Source of the DNA: JAWBOW01 sp038825775
GTDB taxonomy: Archaea > Nanobdellota > Nanobdellia > Woesearchaeales > WAPY01
Reading direction: 5' to 3'
DNA: 13,535 nt
NCBI GenBank assembly: GCA_038825775.1
Contig: JAWBOW010000024.1
Coordinates: 1 to 13,535 of the forward strand
Part shown: positions 1-6,910 of the stretch, one piece after another
How positions within the stretch are numbered: the first letter of the stretch is position 1
How the letters are laid out: each line of letters opens with the position of its first letter
Position numbers and translations under genes: made by a program
The notes under the pieces: generated by a model
Databases searched by the model: none
Told to the model about the DNA's origin: nothing
What the model saw: the letters and a program-made list of their open reading frames with translations, nothing else

Positions 1-1286
1 CAAGTGCAAGGTTTAGCACACCTGTTATTACAACTGCAAGAACTTGAACAAGGGCGAGTACCACAAGAACCTGATTGATAGTTCATACAACTCTCTTCAA
101 CTACTCCTCCTATACCTAAACTTTTTATATCTTTTAAAGCCAAATTTGGCCAATACCCATTACAATCTCCACCAGTGCAAGAAACAAGTTGTTGTTCTGA
201 CAAATCAGTATTACAACCAGGACAATTATTTTCAATATTATAAGTTCCTTCTAAAGCACCAACCGTTGCAAAGGCCCAACAACTGCCACAATATGCTTGA
301 TTTTTAACAGGAGTTAAATAATTCTTTCCATCAACGTTTCTCCAATCCCATTTTTTTGGAGGAATGCAATTAGGCATGCATGGATAACTACAAGTTTTTT
401 GAATACAAGTTTTTGTTTTTGAATCCCATTCTTTGTCTTTAGGACAGCAAGCCATTTCAGAAGGACTAGTGTTGTCTTTAGAACACCTCAAATCTTGCTC
501 ACACTCAGCATCACACTCGCACTTTTCCCCTTCTTTTTGTTTTTTTGTTATTTCCTTGCAATTTCCAGAGCAATTAACTTGATTCTTAGGACAACAACCA
601 TTTTCTAATTTTCCATTGCAATTAACACAACACTCTCCAAGGTCTAAAGCATTACAATTACAATCATTTGGGCTGAAAGTGCAGTTCTCAAAAAATGGTG
701 GTGTTGAATTACAAATTCCATCTCCTAAAAAACTTATGCACTTTCCTTTTTCTTGATTAAAGTATTCTCCTTTTTCACAACAATAACCAAAAATGCAATT
801 GTTGCTTAAACACTGACAACTATAATTGCATTTTTCTTCATTCTTATAAAGTAATGTTTTATTTATGCAGCCACTTTCTGTTATTCCTTTAATATCACAT
901 TCTACCCTGCATTCTTGATAGTCCTTACAAGTGCAATCTTTTGTGTTCTCACAATTTTCTCCTCTCTCTGGCTCGCACAAGTAATTATTTTTTGAGGGAC
1001 AATCAGGATCATAACTTTTACAGTCAGGATCGCAAACACCATTTGTTTGCAAACAATCAACATCGCAGAAATTATCAACAACATTGTGAGTTGCTGGATC
1101 GCAAACCCCATCGCTGTAATAATCGCTAAAATAAATTGTTTTACTTAAAAAAAACTTATTTTCTTTTATGTTACCTAAAATTTTAGAATCTTTTTCTGTC
1201 TGAAAAATTTTAATTGTATTGCTTATCAAAAAAACAGAGACAATTATAAAAAAAATTCCAAACAACAAATAAATTTTTTTATTCAT
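1..1286 (-). CDS. Papain-family (C1A) cysteine protease, Cys-rich, exported; partial at left edge
   Basis: My reading of the minus strand is open from an ATG at 1286 to the window edge (428 residues, no stop). Residues 5-22 are a hydrophobic signal or anchor. Residues 55-310 are extremely Cys-rich (about 54 Cys in the 428 residues) and include GVCDPDC-type motifs. From about 313 a papain domain begins: WDWRN, then TPVKNQ with the oxyanion Gln330, then CGSCWAFA with nucleophile Cys336, then LSEQQLVSC at 362-370. These are textbook C1A signatures. The catalytic His and Asn lie beyond the edge, so activity cannot be judged. I see no recognisable I29 inhibitor propeptide; the Cys-rich region takes its place. 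The start follows a GAGG site. It is probably extracellular and held by disulfides. It lies 60 bp downstream of a co-oriented Cys-rich pilin-like gene sharing its CDPDC motifs, suggesting a common surface role. Confidence 0.85.
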   Translation of the reverse strand, partial: MNKKIYLLFGIFFIIVSVFLISNTIKIFQTEKDSKILGNIKENKFFLSKTIYFSDYYSDGVCDPATHNVVDNFCDVDCLQTNGVCDPDCKSYDPDCPSKNNYLCEPERGENCENTKDCTCKDYQECRVECDIKGITESGCINKTLLYKNEEKCNYSCQCLSNNCIFGYCCEKGEYFNQEKGKCISFLGDGICNSTPPFFENCTFSPNDCNCNALDLGECCVNCNGKLENGCCPKNQVNCSGNCKEITKKQKEGEKCECDAECEQDLRCSKDNTSPSEMACCPKDKEWDSKTKTCIQKTCSYPCMPNCIPPKKWDWRNVDGKNYLTPVKNQAYCGSCWAFATVGALEGTYNIENNCPGCNTDLSEQQLVSCTGGDCNGYWPNLALKDIKSLGIGGVVEESCMNYQSGSCGTRPCSSSCSCNNRCAKPCT

Positions 1287-1346
1287 TGCTATGCCTCTTT
1301 TTTTTACAAATTTTATTTTTTTTGTTATTAAAAATTTTTCTTTTTT

Positions 1347-1979
1347 TTATTTTAAACAATCATAATCATAAACAAACTTATACTCGTTTGTGTAACAGTC
1401 AGGATCACAAATTCCGTCGCTGTCTTTATAATCAACAAAACCGTCCTTGTTTGTATCTAAACAATACATGTTACAAATTCCATCCTTTTCTTCAGAATAG
1501 CATTTTGGATCACAAACCCTTTTTATTATGCATCCAGGATCACAAACTTCATCATTAATATTGCAAACAAGCTCGTTAGTTACTAACAAATTATTGTTGT
1601 CCTTATAAATATATATTTCTCCTGATGTTGAGAATTTTGAAGGAATAATATAGACCTTTGGTAGTATTATTTCTTTTGATAAAATAACATTTCTCCTTGT
1701 AAAATTTAGGGTGATTATGTTTTTTTCTATCCTTGCTGTAAATTCCTCTGCTATTGGCAGTTTTATTTTATACTTTGCTCCTGTTGGAAAAGCATTTGCT
1801 TTATTGCTAGAAGTCACTATTTCCTTAACAACAGCACTTAGAATTTCTTCTTCAACACTTTTTGCTTGTTGAAATGTTATTTTTCTAATTGCAAAAAAGG
1901 CAATTAATCCAACAACCAACAGTCCTGTTGTTAGTGCAATATTAGTTAGAGTTGATGCTTTTTTATTATAAAAATTAAT
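1347..1979 (-). CDS. Pilin-like Cys-rich surface protein, apparent ATT start
   Basis: The frame is open from an ATT codon at 1979 (210 residues), placed exactly where ATG lies after GGTGAAATC in the pilin-like gene at 2684. The nearest accepted start, TTG at 1919 (190 residues), has no Shine-Dalgarno site and would cut into the membrane segment. With the ATT start the N-terminus is a short basic stretch, KKA-S, then a hydrophobic helix (about residues 14-33), a class III prepilin-like layout. A predicted beta-rich domain follows. The last 70 residues are Cys-rich with repeats CDPGC, CDPKC and DGICDPDC, plus an EF-hand-like loop DTNKDGFVDYKD (175-186) that may bind calcium. Similar motifs occur in the downstream protease. 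It is probably a surface-displayed or pilus-associated protein. The family is not recognised; the fold and function are inferred. Confidence 0.65.
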   Translation of the reverse strand: MNFYNKKASTLTNIALTTGLLVVGLIAFFAIRKITFQQAKSVEEEILSAVVKEIVTSSNKANAFPTGAKYKIKLPIAEEFTARIEKNIITLNFTRRNVILSKEIILPKVYIIPSKFSTSGEIYIYKDNNNLLVTNELVCNINDEVCDPGCIIKRVCDPKCYSEEKDGICNMYCLDTNKDGFVDYKDSDGICDPDCYTNEYKFVYDYDCLK

Positions 1980-2016
1980 GATTTCACCTCTTTTTTTTAT
2001 TTTTAATTACACTTTT

Positions 2017-2042
2017 TAATTATTTATATTATTTATATTTTG
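2017..2042 (-). promoter_or_regulatory. Candidate TATA region for the ATT-start gene
   Basis: The 192-bp gap between the second pilin-like gene and the ATT-start gene carries, on the minus strand, two ATATAAAT-like boxes in tandem about 40-60 bp upstream of the start. This suggests that the gene has its own promoter. AT-rich background makes such boxes easy to find, so support is modest. I see no RNA gene in the rest of the gap. Confidence 0.35.
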
Positions 2043-2171
2043 CTATTCTTAAAATTATAAAAAATGATGTAAGAATTTTTGCATTAGCCCAGATAAAGCT
2101 TTTAGGTAATAATGAGTTTATGCATTTAAAACTTTTTTAAGAAAATAAAAAAATCTAAAATTATTTTTATT

Positions 2172-2684
2172 TTATTTTGCTCCTTTATAATAACCATACT
2201 TTACTATCCAATTGTTTTGGTTTTTCTCATCTAGGCCGCAAGTTCCACTCTTATTAGTATACTCTAATTTTGCATACTTGTAATCAGCGTATTTTTTAAG
2301 ATATTCTTTGCATTTAAAACCATCAAGTTCTTTACAATCATAAAGCAAAAAACAAGGAATTTTGTCTTCACAACTAAGTATTGTTCCATAATCAAGGATT
2401 CCGTTATAAACTCCATCATTATTCCAATCAATCCTAACTGTTTTTGAGCAGAACTCTACAATGCTGTTTATTGAGCTTCCTGTTTCATAGCTGCTTAATT
2501 CACAAATCTGCATGCACTCACGCTTTGCACTTTCAAGCTCTTGAATATTCTGATTTGGAGGAGTTGGTTTTGGAATTTTTAGTATTTTAAAGAATAATGC
2601 AAGTAATGTTGCACTAACTATTACTAAAACAACAACTGTAAATATTAATCCTAAAGTTATTTCCATTCCTTTTTTGTTTTTCAT
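2172..2684 (-). CDS. Pilin-like secreted protein, paralogue B
   Basis: This is a 170-residue protein. I chose the ATG at 2684 because GGGTGA sits 5 bases upstream, whereas the longer option (2729) overlaps the preceding gene and has no such site. The N-terminus KNKKG-MEITLG followed by a helix to about residue 32 is a class III (prepilin peptidase) signal; cleavage is expected after Gly6. The globular part has conserved cysteines, an IPCFLL motif, an EF-hand-like DWNNDG stretch and the C-terminal motif NNWIVKYGYYK. The cysteine pattern, IPCFLL and the VKYGYYK ending are shared with the gene immediately upstream (10-bp gap), so the two are tandem duplicates in one transcript. It is probably a minor pilin or a pilin-anchored surface protein. 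The specific function is unknown. Confidence 0.7.
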   Translation of the reverse strand: MKNKKGMEITLGLIFTVVVLVIVSATLLALFFKILKIPKPTPPNQNIQELESAKRECMQICELSSYETGSSINSIVEFCSKTVRIDWNNDGVYNGILDYGTILSCEDKIPCFLLYDCKELDGFKCKEYLKKYADYKYAKLEYTNKSGTCGLDEKNQNNWIVKYGYYKGAK

Positions 2685-2694
2685 GATTTCACCC

Positions 2695-3273
2695 TTATTG
2701 CTGGCTTGTTTGTTGTTTATAATAACCATACTTTACAACCCAATTTCTTGATTTTGGATACTCTTCAGGGTTGGTAGGAACAGGTAAACTACAGTTTCCT
2801 TGAGGAGTTTTATATTTCATACTTTCCAATATGTCAGGTGCATATTCAGAAAGTATTCTTTTACATTCGTTTCCATCCATAGCATTTGGTTCGTCTATTG
2901 TGAGTAAGAAGCAAGGAATAAAATTTTCACAAGCCATAAACATTCCTAAATCAATAGAAGATCTATCAGATACTATTTTGTCAGGGTCTTCACTTTCAAT
3001 AGAAACTGTTTTCCTACAAAATTGTATCATACCATTAGGACCTCTAGCTTCATCTAATAATGTTTTACAAGTATCTCTTGCTTCTGCAATCTGATTTTGT
3101 GAAAACCATTTTTCTTGAACAGTAGACATTGTTCCAGTTCCACTTCTCGTGAACCTAAAGAACAAACTCAAAACAACTAAGGATATTATTAAGAGTACGA
3201 ATAAGCCGAAAATCATTTGTAGTGATTTATCATCACCTTTTTTACTTATAAATAATTTTGAGAATTTGTTCAT
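2695..3273 (-). CDS. Pilin-like secreted protein, paralogue A
   Basis: This 192-residue protein has a class III signal: ISKKG-DD at residues 10-15, then a hydrophobic helix at about 20-40. The start at 3273 is supported by GAGGTGA six bases upstream. The ectodomain has an FCRKTVSIE segment, an ACENFIPCFLL motif, further paired cysteines and the ending NWVVKYGYYK, all matched in paralogue B. Length and layout suit an archaeal type IV pilin-like subunit rather than an archaellin. It is the first gene of the pilin pair and has a TATA-like element about 90 bp upstream. No prepilin peptidase, secretion ATPase or PilC-like platform gene is in the window, so assembly into a filament is only inferred. 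Confidence 0.7.
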   Translation of the reverse strand: MNKFSKLFISKKGDDKSLQMIFGLFVLLIISLVVLSLFFRFTRSGTGTMSTVQEKWFSQNQIAEARDTCKTLLDEARGPNGMIQFCRKTVSIESEDPDKIVSDRSSIDLGMFMACENFIPCFLLTIDEPNAMDGNECKRILSEYAPDILESMKYKTPQGNCSLPVPTNPEEYPKSRNWVVKYGYYKQQTSQQ

Positions 3274-3360
3274 AATTCACCTCTTTTTTCCAGGGCTTGC
3301 TCGTTTTTATTTTTTTTATCTTTAATTTATCTTTATTATTACCTATGCTTATTTTTTATT

Positions 3361-3370
3361 CATATTTAAA
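3361..3370 (-). promoter_or_regulatory. Candidate TATA box for the pilin-like pair
   Basis: On the minus strand the bases read TTTAAATATG behind an A-rich run, about 90 bp before the pilin A start. That leaves a leader of roughly 65 bases ending in the Shine-Dalgarno site. The match is moderate in an AT-rich background. Confidence 0.35.
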
Positions 3371-3392
3371 TTTTTCTTTTTTTGTTCCGGGC

Positions 3393-3424
3393 GTTTTAAA
3401 AGAAATGGGTGTTTTAAAAGAAAT
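3393..3424. repeat. Two 14-bp direct repeats, 18-bp period
   Basis: GTTTTAAAAGAAAT occurs at 3393-3406 and again at 3411-3424, identical and in the same orientation. Each copy contains the palindrome TTTTAAAA. They sit in the divergent intergenic region between the pilin-like genes and the YkgJ-fusion gene, upstream of the TATA candidates of both, where a regulator binding in tandem would be expected. Confidence 0.6.
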
Positions 3425-3464
3425 TTTTAAGCGTTTTTACTACTTTAGAAAAATTTATTAACTA

Positions 3465-3473
3465 TTTATAATT
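3465..3473 (+). promoter_or_regulatory. TATA box for the YkgJ-fusion/SpeD pair
   Basis: TTTATAATT is centred about 24 bp before the ATG at 3492, which would place the transcript start at or next to the start codon. The lack of a good Shine-Dalgarno site before this ATG fits leaderless translation. Confidence 0.45.
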
Positions 3474-3491
3474 ATTTATATAAGAGCACAT

Positions 3492-4436
3492 ATGAGCAAA
3501 ATTCACAAATACTCATTTTTAAAGTGTTTAAACTGTATGTTTGAAACTAAATGTTGTAAAATAGAACCACCCTTTATTTTTGAATTTGAAAAACCTAAGT
3601 TTAAGGATTTTTTACTTTTTAAGAACTATAAAAAAAATAAGATTGCTTTAATTAAAAAACAAGGAAGAACTTGTGTTTTTTTGAAAAATAATCGTTGTAA
3701 AATTTATTCTAATAGACCTTTTAATTGTAGAATTTTTCCTTTTGATATTAAAAAAATTAATGGTAAATTCTTTTGGATTTTGTGGGATTTTTGTTACGGT
3801 CCTAAAAATTTTGATAGTAAAGAAATAAATAAGTTGCTTTTAAATTTTGATAAATACCTTTATAAAATTGATGAAAAAGAATTAGAATTATATTCTGATT
3901 ATACTAATGAATCAAAATTCTTTAAAAATCTTAAATTTAAAATTATTAGAGAGCTTAATTTAAAGCCAAATATAAAAATTATAAAATATAAAAATAATAA
4001 ATTTCTTTTTATTAATGATTATTTGTGGATGTGGGATACTCCTCAAGAGAGAGAAATTCAGAAATTTTTGGCAGATAAAGCTTTTGGCGATGTTTTAGTA
4101 GTAGGTTATGGTTTTGGAATTCTAACAAAATTTGTTAGTTTGAATCCAAGAGTTAAATCAGTCACCACTGTTGAAAAATTTAAAGAAATTATTGAAAAAA
4201 TTAAAAGTTTTGACAAAATTTATGGAAATATTATAATCAGTGATTTTTATGATTTGCCAGAAAATAAAAAGTATGATTGCGTTATTGGAGATATTTGGCC
4301 TGATATTGATGCTAAATTTTTGGAAGATTATGTTAAATTTAAGAAAAAAGCAAAGAAAATTTTAAAAAAGAAAGGGAGAATATTAGCTTGGGGAAAAGAT
4401 TATTTTGAGTATTTGTTGAACAAAAAAGGAAGGTAA
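3492..4436 (+). CDS. YkgJ-type cysteine-cluster domain fused to spermidine-synthase-like SAM-dependent transferase
   Basis: The protein has 314 residues and two parts. Residues 10-105 carry the YkgJ (zinc/iron-chelating) signature: C12, C15, C21, C22, then C61, C69, the segment IYSNRPFNCRIFPF with C79, and C101. This likely binds a metal or Fe-S cluster. Residues 175-305 are a class I Rossmann domain: VLVVGYGFG at 201-209 (SAM-binding glycines), the acidic TTVE at 225-228, and GDIWPD at 266-271, most like the spermidine synthase group. The downstream SpeD-like gene starts 3 bp after the stop, with its GGAAGG ribosome site inside the last codons here, so translation is probably coupled. By context the C-terminal part may be an aminopropyl- or methyltransferase. 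Substrate is unknown and I do not recognise a characterised protein with this fusion. Confidence 0.75.
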   Translation: MSKIHKYSFLKCLNCMFETKCCKIEPPFIFEFEKPKFKDFLLFKNYKKNKIALIKKQGRTCVFLKNNRCKIYSNRPFNCRIFPFDIKKINGKFFWILWDFCYGPKNFDSKEINKLLLNFDKYLYKIDEKELELYSDYTNESKFFKNLKFKIIRELNLKPNIKIIKYKNNKFLFINDYLWMWDTPQEREIQKFLADKAFGDVLVVGYGFGILTKFVSLNPRVKSVTTVEKFKEIIEKIKSFDKIYGNIIISDFYDLPENKKYDCVIGDIWPDIDAKFLEDYVKFKKKAKKILKKKGRILAWGKDYFEYLLNKKGR

Positions 4437-4439
4437 ACA

Positions 4440-4793
4440 ATGAAAGACGCAACCCACTTAATTTTAGACATTAAGGAGTGTGAGGAATTTAAAAAACTTT
4501 TTAGTAAAAAAATAATTAAGAATTGTCTTTTAGAGTTGGTAAAAATTAGTAAAATGAAGGCCATTACCAAACCTCTTGTTTTTTATTATAATCACAAAGA
4601 AAAACAAGAAAGTGGAGTAACAGGTTTCATAATTATTTCTGATTCTCACATAAGCATACACACTTATCCTTATAAAAAGTCTTTATATCTTGATTTGTTC
4701 TCTTGTAAGAGTTTTGATTCTGATAAGATTTATTCCTTTATTAAAAATGAATTTAAACCAAGTAAAACGAATAAGAAATTGATTAAAAGATAA
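4440..4793 (+). CDS. speD: SpeD-family S-adenosylmethionine decarboxylase-like protein
   Basis: The 117-residue protein has the length of the short prokaryotic AdoMet decarboxylase chain. The core GVTGFIIISDSHISIHTYP (59-77), followed by DLFSC (85-89), matches the family. Ser69 would be the self-cleavage residue that becomes the pyruvoyl group, His74 and Cys89 keep the standard +5 and +20 spacing, and Thr61 stands in for the usual Ser. The residue before the cleavage Ser is Asp68 rather than the near-invariant Glu. Canonical function: AdoMet to decarboxylated AdoMet, the aminopropyl donor for spermidine; crenarchaeal relatives act as arginine decarboxylases, so substrate is not certain. The preceding transferase-fusion gene is the obvious partner. 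The stop codon directly abuts the stop of the convergent lipoate-ligase-like gene. Confidence 0.75.
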   Translation: MKDATHLILDIKECEEFKKLFSKKIIKNCLLELVKISKMKAITKPLVFYYNHKEKQESGVTGFIIISDSHISIHTYPYKKSLYLDLFSCKSFDSDKIYSFIKNEFKPSKTNKKLIKR

Positions 4794-5558
4794 TTACCTA
4801 TAATAAACCCACTCATTACTGGAATATTTTTCTTTGTATAATTGTTCTGCAAGTTCTTTTTCTTCTTTTGTTAGTTCTTCCTTTTCAAGTTCTGTTTTGA
4901 ATACGCTACTAAAATTATCAATTAATAACTTTTCAATTTCTTTTTGTTCTATGTTATTTTTTATTTCCTCACTTATTGAAGTTATTTCACCCTTTTCCTT
5001 AATAACAAATTTTTTAGAGTCCTCTTTTTTTGTTGACAACAAAATGCTAACATTAAAAAGTATTACACCTCTTTTTCTTAATTGGGTCATAAATGCAATT
5101 TTTTTATTATTGACTAAAGTATTGTTCAATGGTTTAAAATCTGCTTTTATATTATAACTTTCCAAAACCTTTGAGATTAAACTAAAAATCTTTTGATAGG
5201 AATTTAAAAGGTCTAATGGTATGTTTATGTTTGAATCATTTATTATAAAACTAAAATTTATTTCTGAGTTTGGTTCTTTATAAGTTGTTTCTAAATTAGT
5301 TAGGGTTCTCCCAATTTCAATCCCAAACCTTTTGCAGTTTTCAATATTAATCTCTTCATTTATTCTTTTGAAAAACCCCAACAATACAATTGGTTTTTTA
5401 AAATATGATATTCTTAGTGTTGGTTTTATTCTTTCTTCTTGCAACAGAATTATTTGGATTTCATCCAAGGCTAATTGTTCAAGAAAGCTGTCTGTTTTTG
5501 AAATTATTAATCTAATTTTTTCCTCTTTTGATTTATCAATGATTTCTTTATTTTCCAT
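4794..5558 (-). CDS. Lipoate-protein ligase A-like protein with degenerate active-site motif
   Basis: From ATG 5558 this is 254 residues; an ATG at 5579 would add seven. Neither start has a strong ribosome site and both overlap the end of the flavoprotein gene, implying coupled expression. Family evidence: an NFSFIIND strand (101-108), the lysine region LVNNKKIAFMTQ (148-159) matching the VNGKKIaGsAQ motif with the catalytic Lys near 152-153, the following VSILL strand, and the ending LTKEEKELAEQL..KYSSNEW typical of LplA-type chains. The usual RRxSGGGtVyHD lipoyl-AMP loop is replaced by GRTLTNLETTYK (83-94), so only one Arg remains. It would attach lipoate to the GcvH-like protein of this operon, or it may have altered chemistry. 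Annotation as an LplA homologue is fairly sure; activity is not. Confidence 0.7.
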   Translation of the reverse strand: MENKEIIDKSKEEKIRLIISKTDSFLEQLALDEIQIILLQEERIKPTLRISYFKKPIVLLGFFKRINEEINIENCKRFGIEIGRTLTNLETTYKEPNSEINFSFIINDSNINIPLDLLNSYQKIFSLISKVLESYNIKADFKPLNNTLVNNKKIAFMTQLRKRGVILFNVSILLSTKKEDSKKFVIKEKGEITSISEEIKNNIEQKEIEKLLIDNFSSVFKTELEKEELTKEEKELAEQLYKEKYSSNEWVYYR

Positions 5559-6891
5559 TAGAAGAGGCCCTTGCAGCATTTATTTTTTTCAAGCAGTATT
5601 TTGAAGCTATTGATATTGGTTCTATTGCAGGAGTTGTTAGTGGAGAATAAGCGTTTTCCAAATAAATCAAATCCTTTAATTTGCACTCCTTTTTTATTGC
5701 TAGTGCAATTAGATCAGCTCTTAAAGCAACGTATTCTTTGCCTATTATTTGCGCCCCAATTATTTTTTCATTAGAATCAGAAATTATTTTAATAATAATT
5801 TCCTTTCCGTCAGAGTATTCCTCTCTTGTTTTCGCATTTATAAGAGCAGAAAAAACCCCTATTTTATTATTTTTAGCTTCTTCTTCTGTTATTCCTACTG
5901 ATGCAATTTCCAAACCAAAAATCTTTGTTATTGAATTTGGGATTACAGAATCAAGTTTTATAACATTATTGGAGAGTGCATTATTGACTGCTATTTCTGA
6001 AGTTATTAATGCTATATTTGCTAATTGTATTAAACAATTATTTCCAGTCATCTTGTTTTTTATTTCAATACAATCACCACAAGCATAAACGTCCTTTTCT
6101 GATGTTTCAAGTTTATCATTAACTACAATTCCAATGTTTGTTTTTATCCCTGATTTTTTTACTATTTCTATGTTTGGTTTGACTCCTGTTGCAATTATTA
6201 AAGTGTCAAAATCATAAACTCCTTTATTAGTGAAGGCTCTTCCTTGTTCAATCCTTAATATTTTTTCATTTAGTTTTACTTCAACATTGTTTCTTTGTAA
6301 CTCTTCAAGAACTATTTTTGACATTTCCCCATCAAGCATTTGTGGTAAAATCCTGTTTTTTATCTCAATGATTTTGACTTCAAATTTTTTCTTCACAAGT
6401 GCTTCTGCAATTTCTAATCCTATAAAGCCGGCTCCTAAAATTAGTACTTTCTTTTTGTTGTTTTTTAGCATCCAATTTATTCTCTCGTTTAACTCTTCAA
6501 AATCTTCTATTGTTTTTAGAGTGTAAAATTTTATTTTTTTCAGATCTTCAATTTCAGGAACAAAAACTGTGCTTCCTAAGGCTATTATTAGTTTGTCATA
6601 ACTTATTGCTTCTTTGTTTTCTAAAAAAACCTTTTTTTCTCTTGTTGATATCTCTTTTATTTTTTTTCCAAGAATTAGTTTTATTTTAAGTTGTTCTAAA
6701 AATTCCTTATTGAACTCAAATATTCTGTCCCTTTTTATTGTGTTGCTAAGAGTATATGGTAAAGCACAAGGAGAATAACCTATATTTTCTTTTTCACTTA
6801 TTAAAATAACTTCTGAATTTGAGCTTATCTTTTTTGCGTTTATTGCAGCATTTATTCCACTAACTCCTGCTCCTAAAATTACCACTTTCAT
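5548..6891 (-). CDS. FAD/NAD(P)H single-cysteine disulfide reductase (CoA-disulfide reductase/Nox family)
   Basis: The 447-residue flavoprotein starts with the FAD Rossmann motif GAGVSG (7-12). It carries the single redox cysteine in YSPCALPY (Cys42), the NAD(P)H motif GAGFIG (153-158), ATGVKPN (234-240) and the FAD-closing VYACGDC (269-274). A C-terminal dimerisation domain ends with YSPLTTPAIEP, typical of CoADR/NADH oxidase/NAD(P)H sulfur reductase enzymes. Dihydrolipoamide dehydrogenases have a CxxxxC pair instead, so this is not a classic Lpd. Length is normal and there is no fused rhodanese. It likely oxidises NAD(P)H in the cytosol to reduce a disulfide, persulfide or oxygen species. 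It lies 19 bp after the AhpD-like gene and overlaps the lipoate-ligase gene, so these proteins probably share a pathway. There is no clear ribosome site at the start. The substrate cannot be read from sequence. Confidence 0.85.
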   Translation of the reverse strand: MKVVILGAGVSGINAAINAKKISSNSEVILISEKENIGYSPCALPYTLSNTIKRDRIFEFNKEFLEQLKIKLILGKKIKEISTREKKVFLENKEAISYDKLIIALGSTVFVPEIEDLKKIKFYTLKTIEDFEELNERINWMLKNNKKKVLILGAGFIGLEIAEALVKKKFEVKIIEIKNRILPQMLDGEMSKIVLEELQRNNVEVKLNEKILRIEQGRAFTNKGVYDFDTLIIATGVKPNIEIVKKSGIKTNIGIVVNDKLETSEKDVYACGDCIEIKNKMTGNNCLIQLANIALITSEIAVNNALSNNVIKLDSVIPNSITKIFGLEIASVGITEEEAKNNKIGVFSALINAKTREEYSDGKEIIIKIISDSNEKIIGAQIIGKEYVALRADLIALAIKKECKLKDLIYLENAYSPLTTPAIEPISIASKYCLKKINAARASSNGK

Positions 6892-6910
6892 CTTTTATTT
6901 TTTTCTTTTT

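Noticed and set aside
44..307. Plus-strand reading frame inside the protease gene
   Set aside because: It is the antisense shadow of a minus-strand frame with unmistakable papain motifs, and shows no domain signature.
1347..1919. TTG at 1919 as the start of the third pilin-like gene
   Set aside because: It has no Shine-Dalgarno site, lies 60 bases from the perfect one, and would truncate the signal helix.
1980..2171. Possible small RNA or box C/D RNA in the gap before the ATT-start gene
   Set aside because: There is an ATGATGT near-match to box C but no box D partner and no stable GC-rich stem, so promoter sequence explains the gap.
4834..5157. Plus-strand frame opposite the lipoate ligase-like gene
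   Set aside because: It is a Ser/Phe-rich shadow of the antisense Glu/Lys-rich coding sequence, with no ribosome site.
5548..6891. Dihydrolipoamide dehydrogenase or mercuric reductase
   Set aside because: The active site has a single Cys42 in PCALPY rather than a CxxxxC pair.
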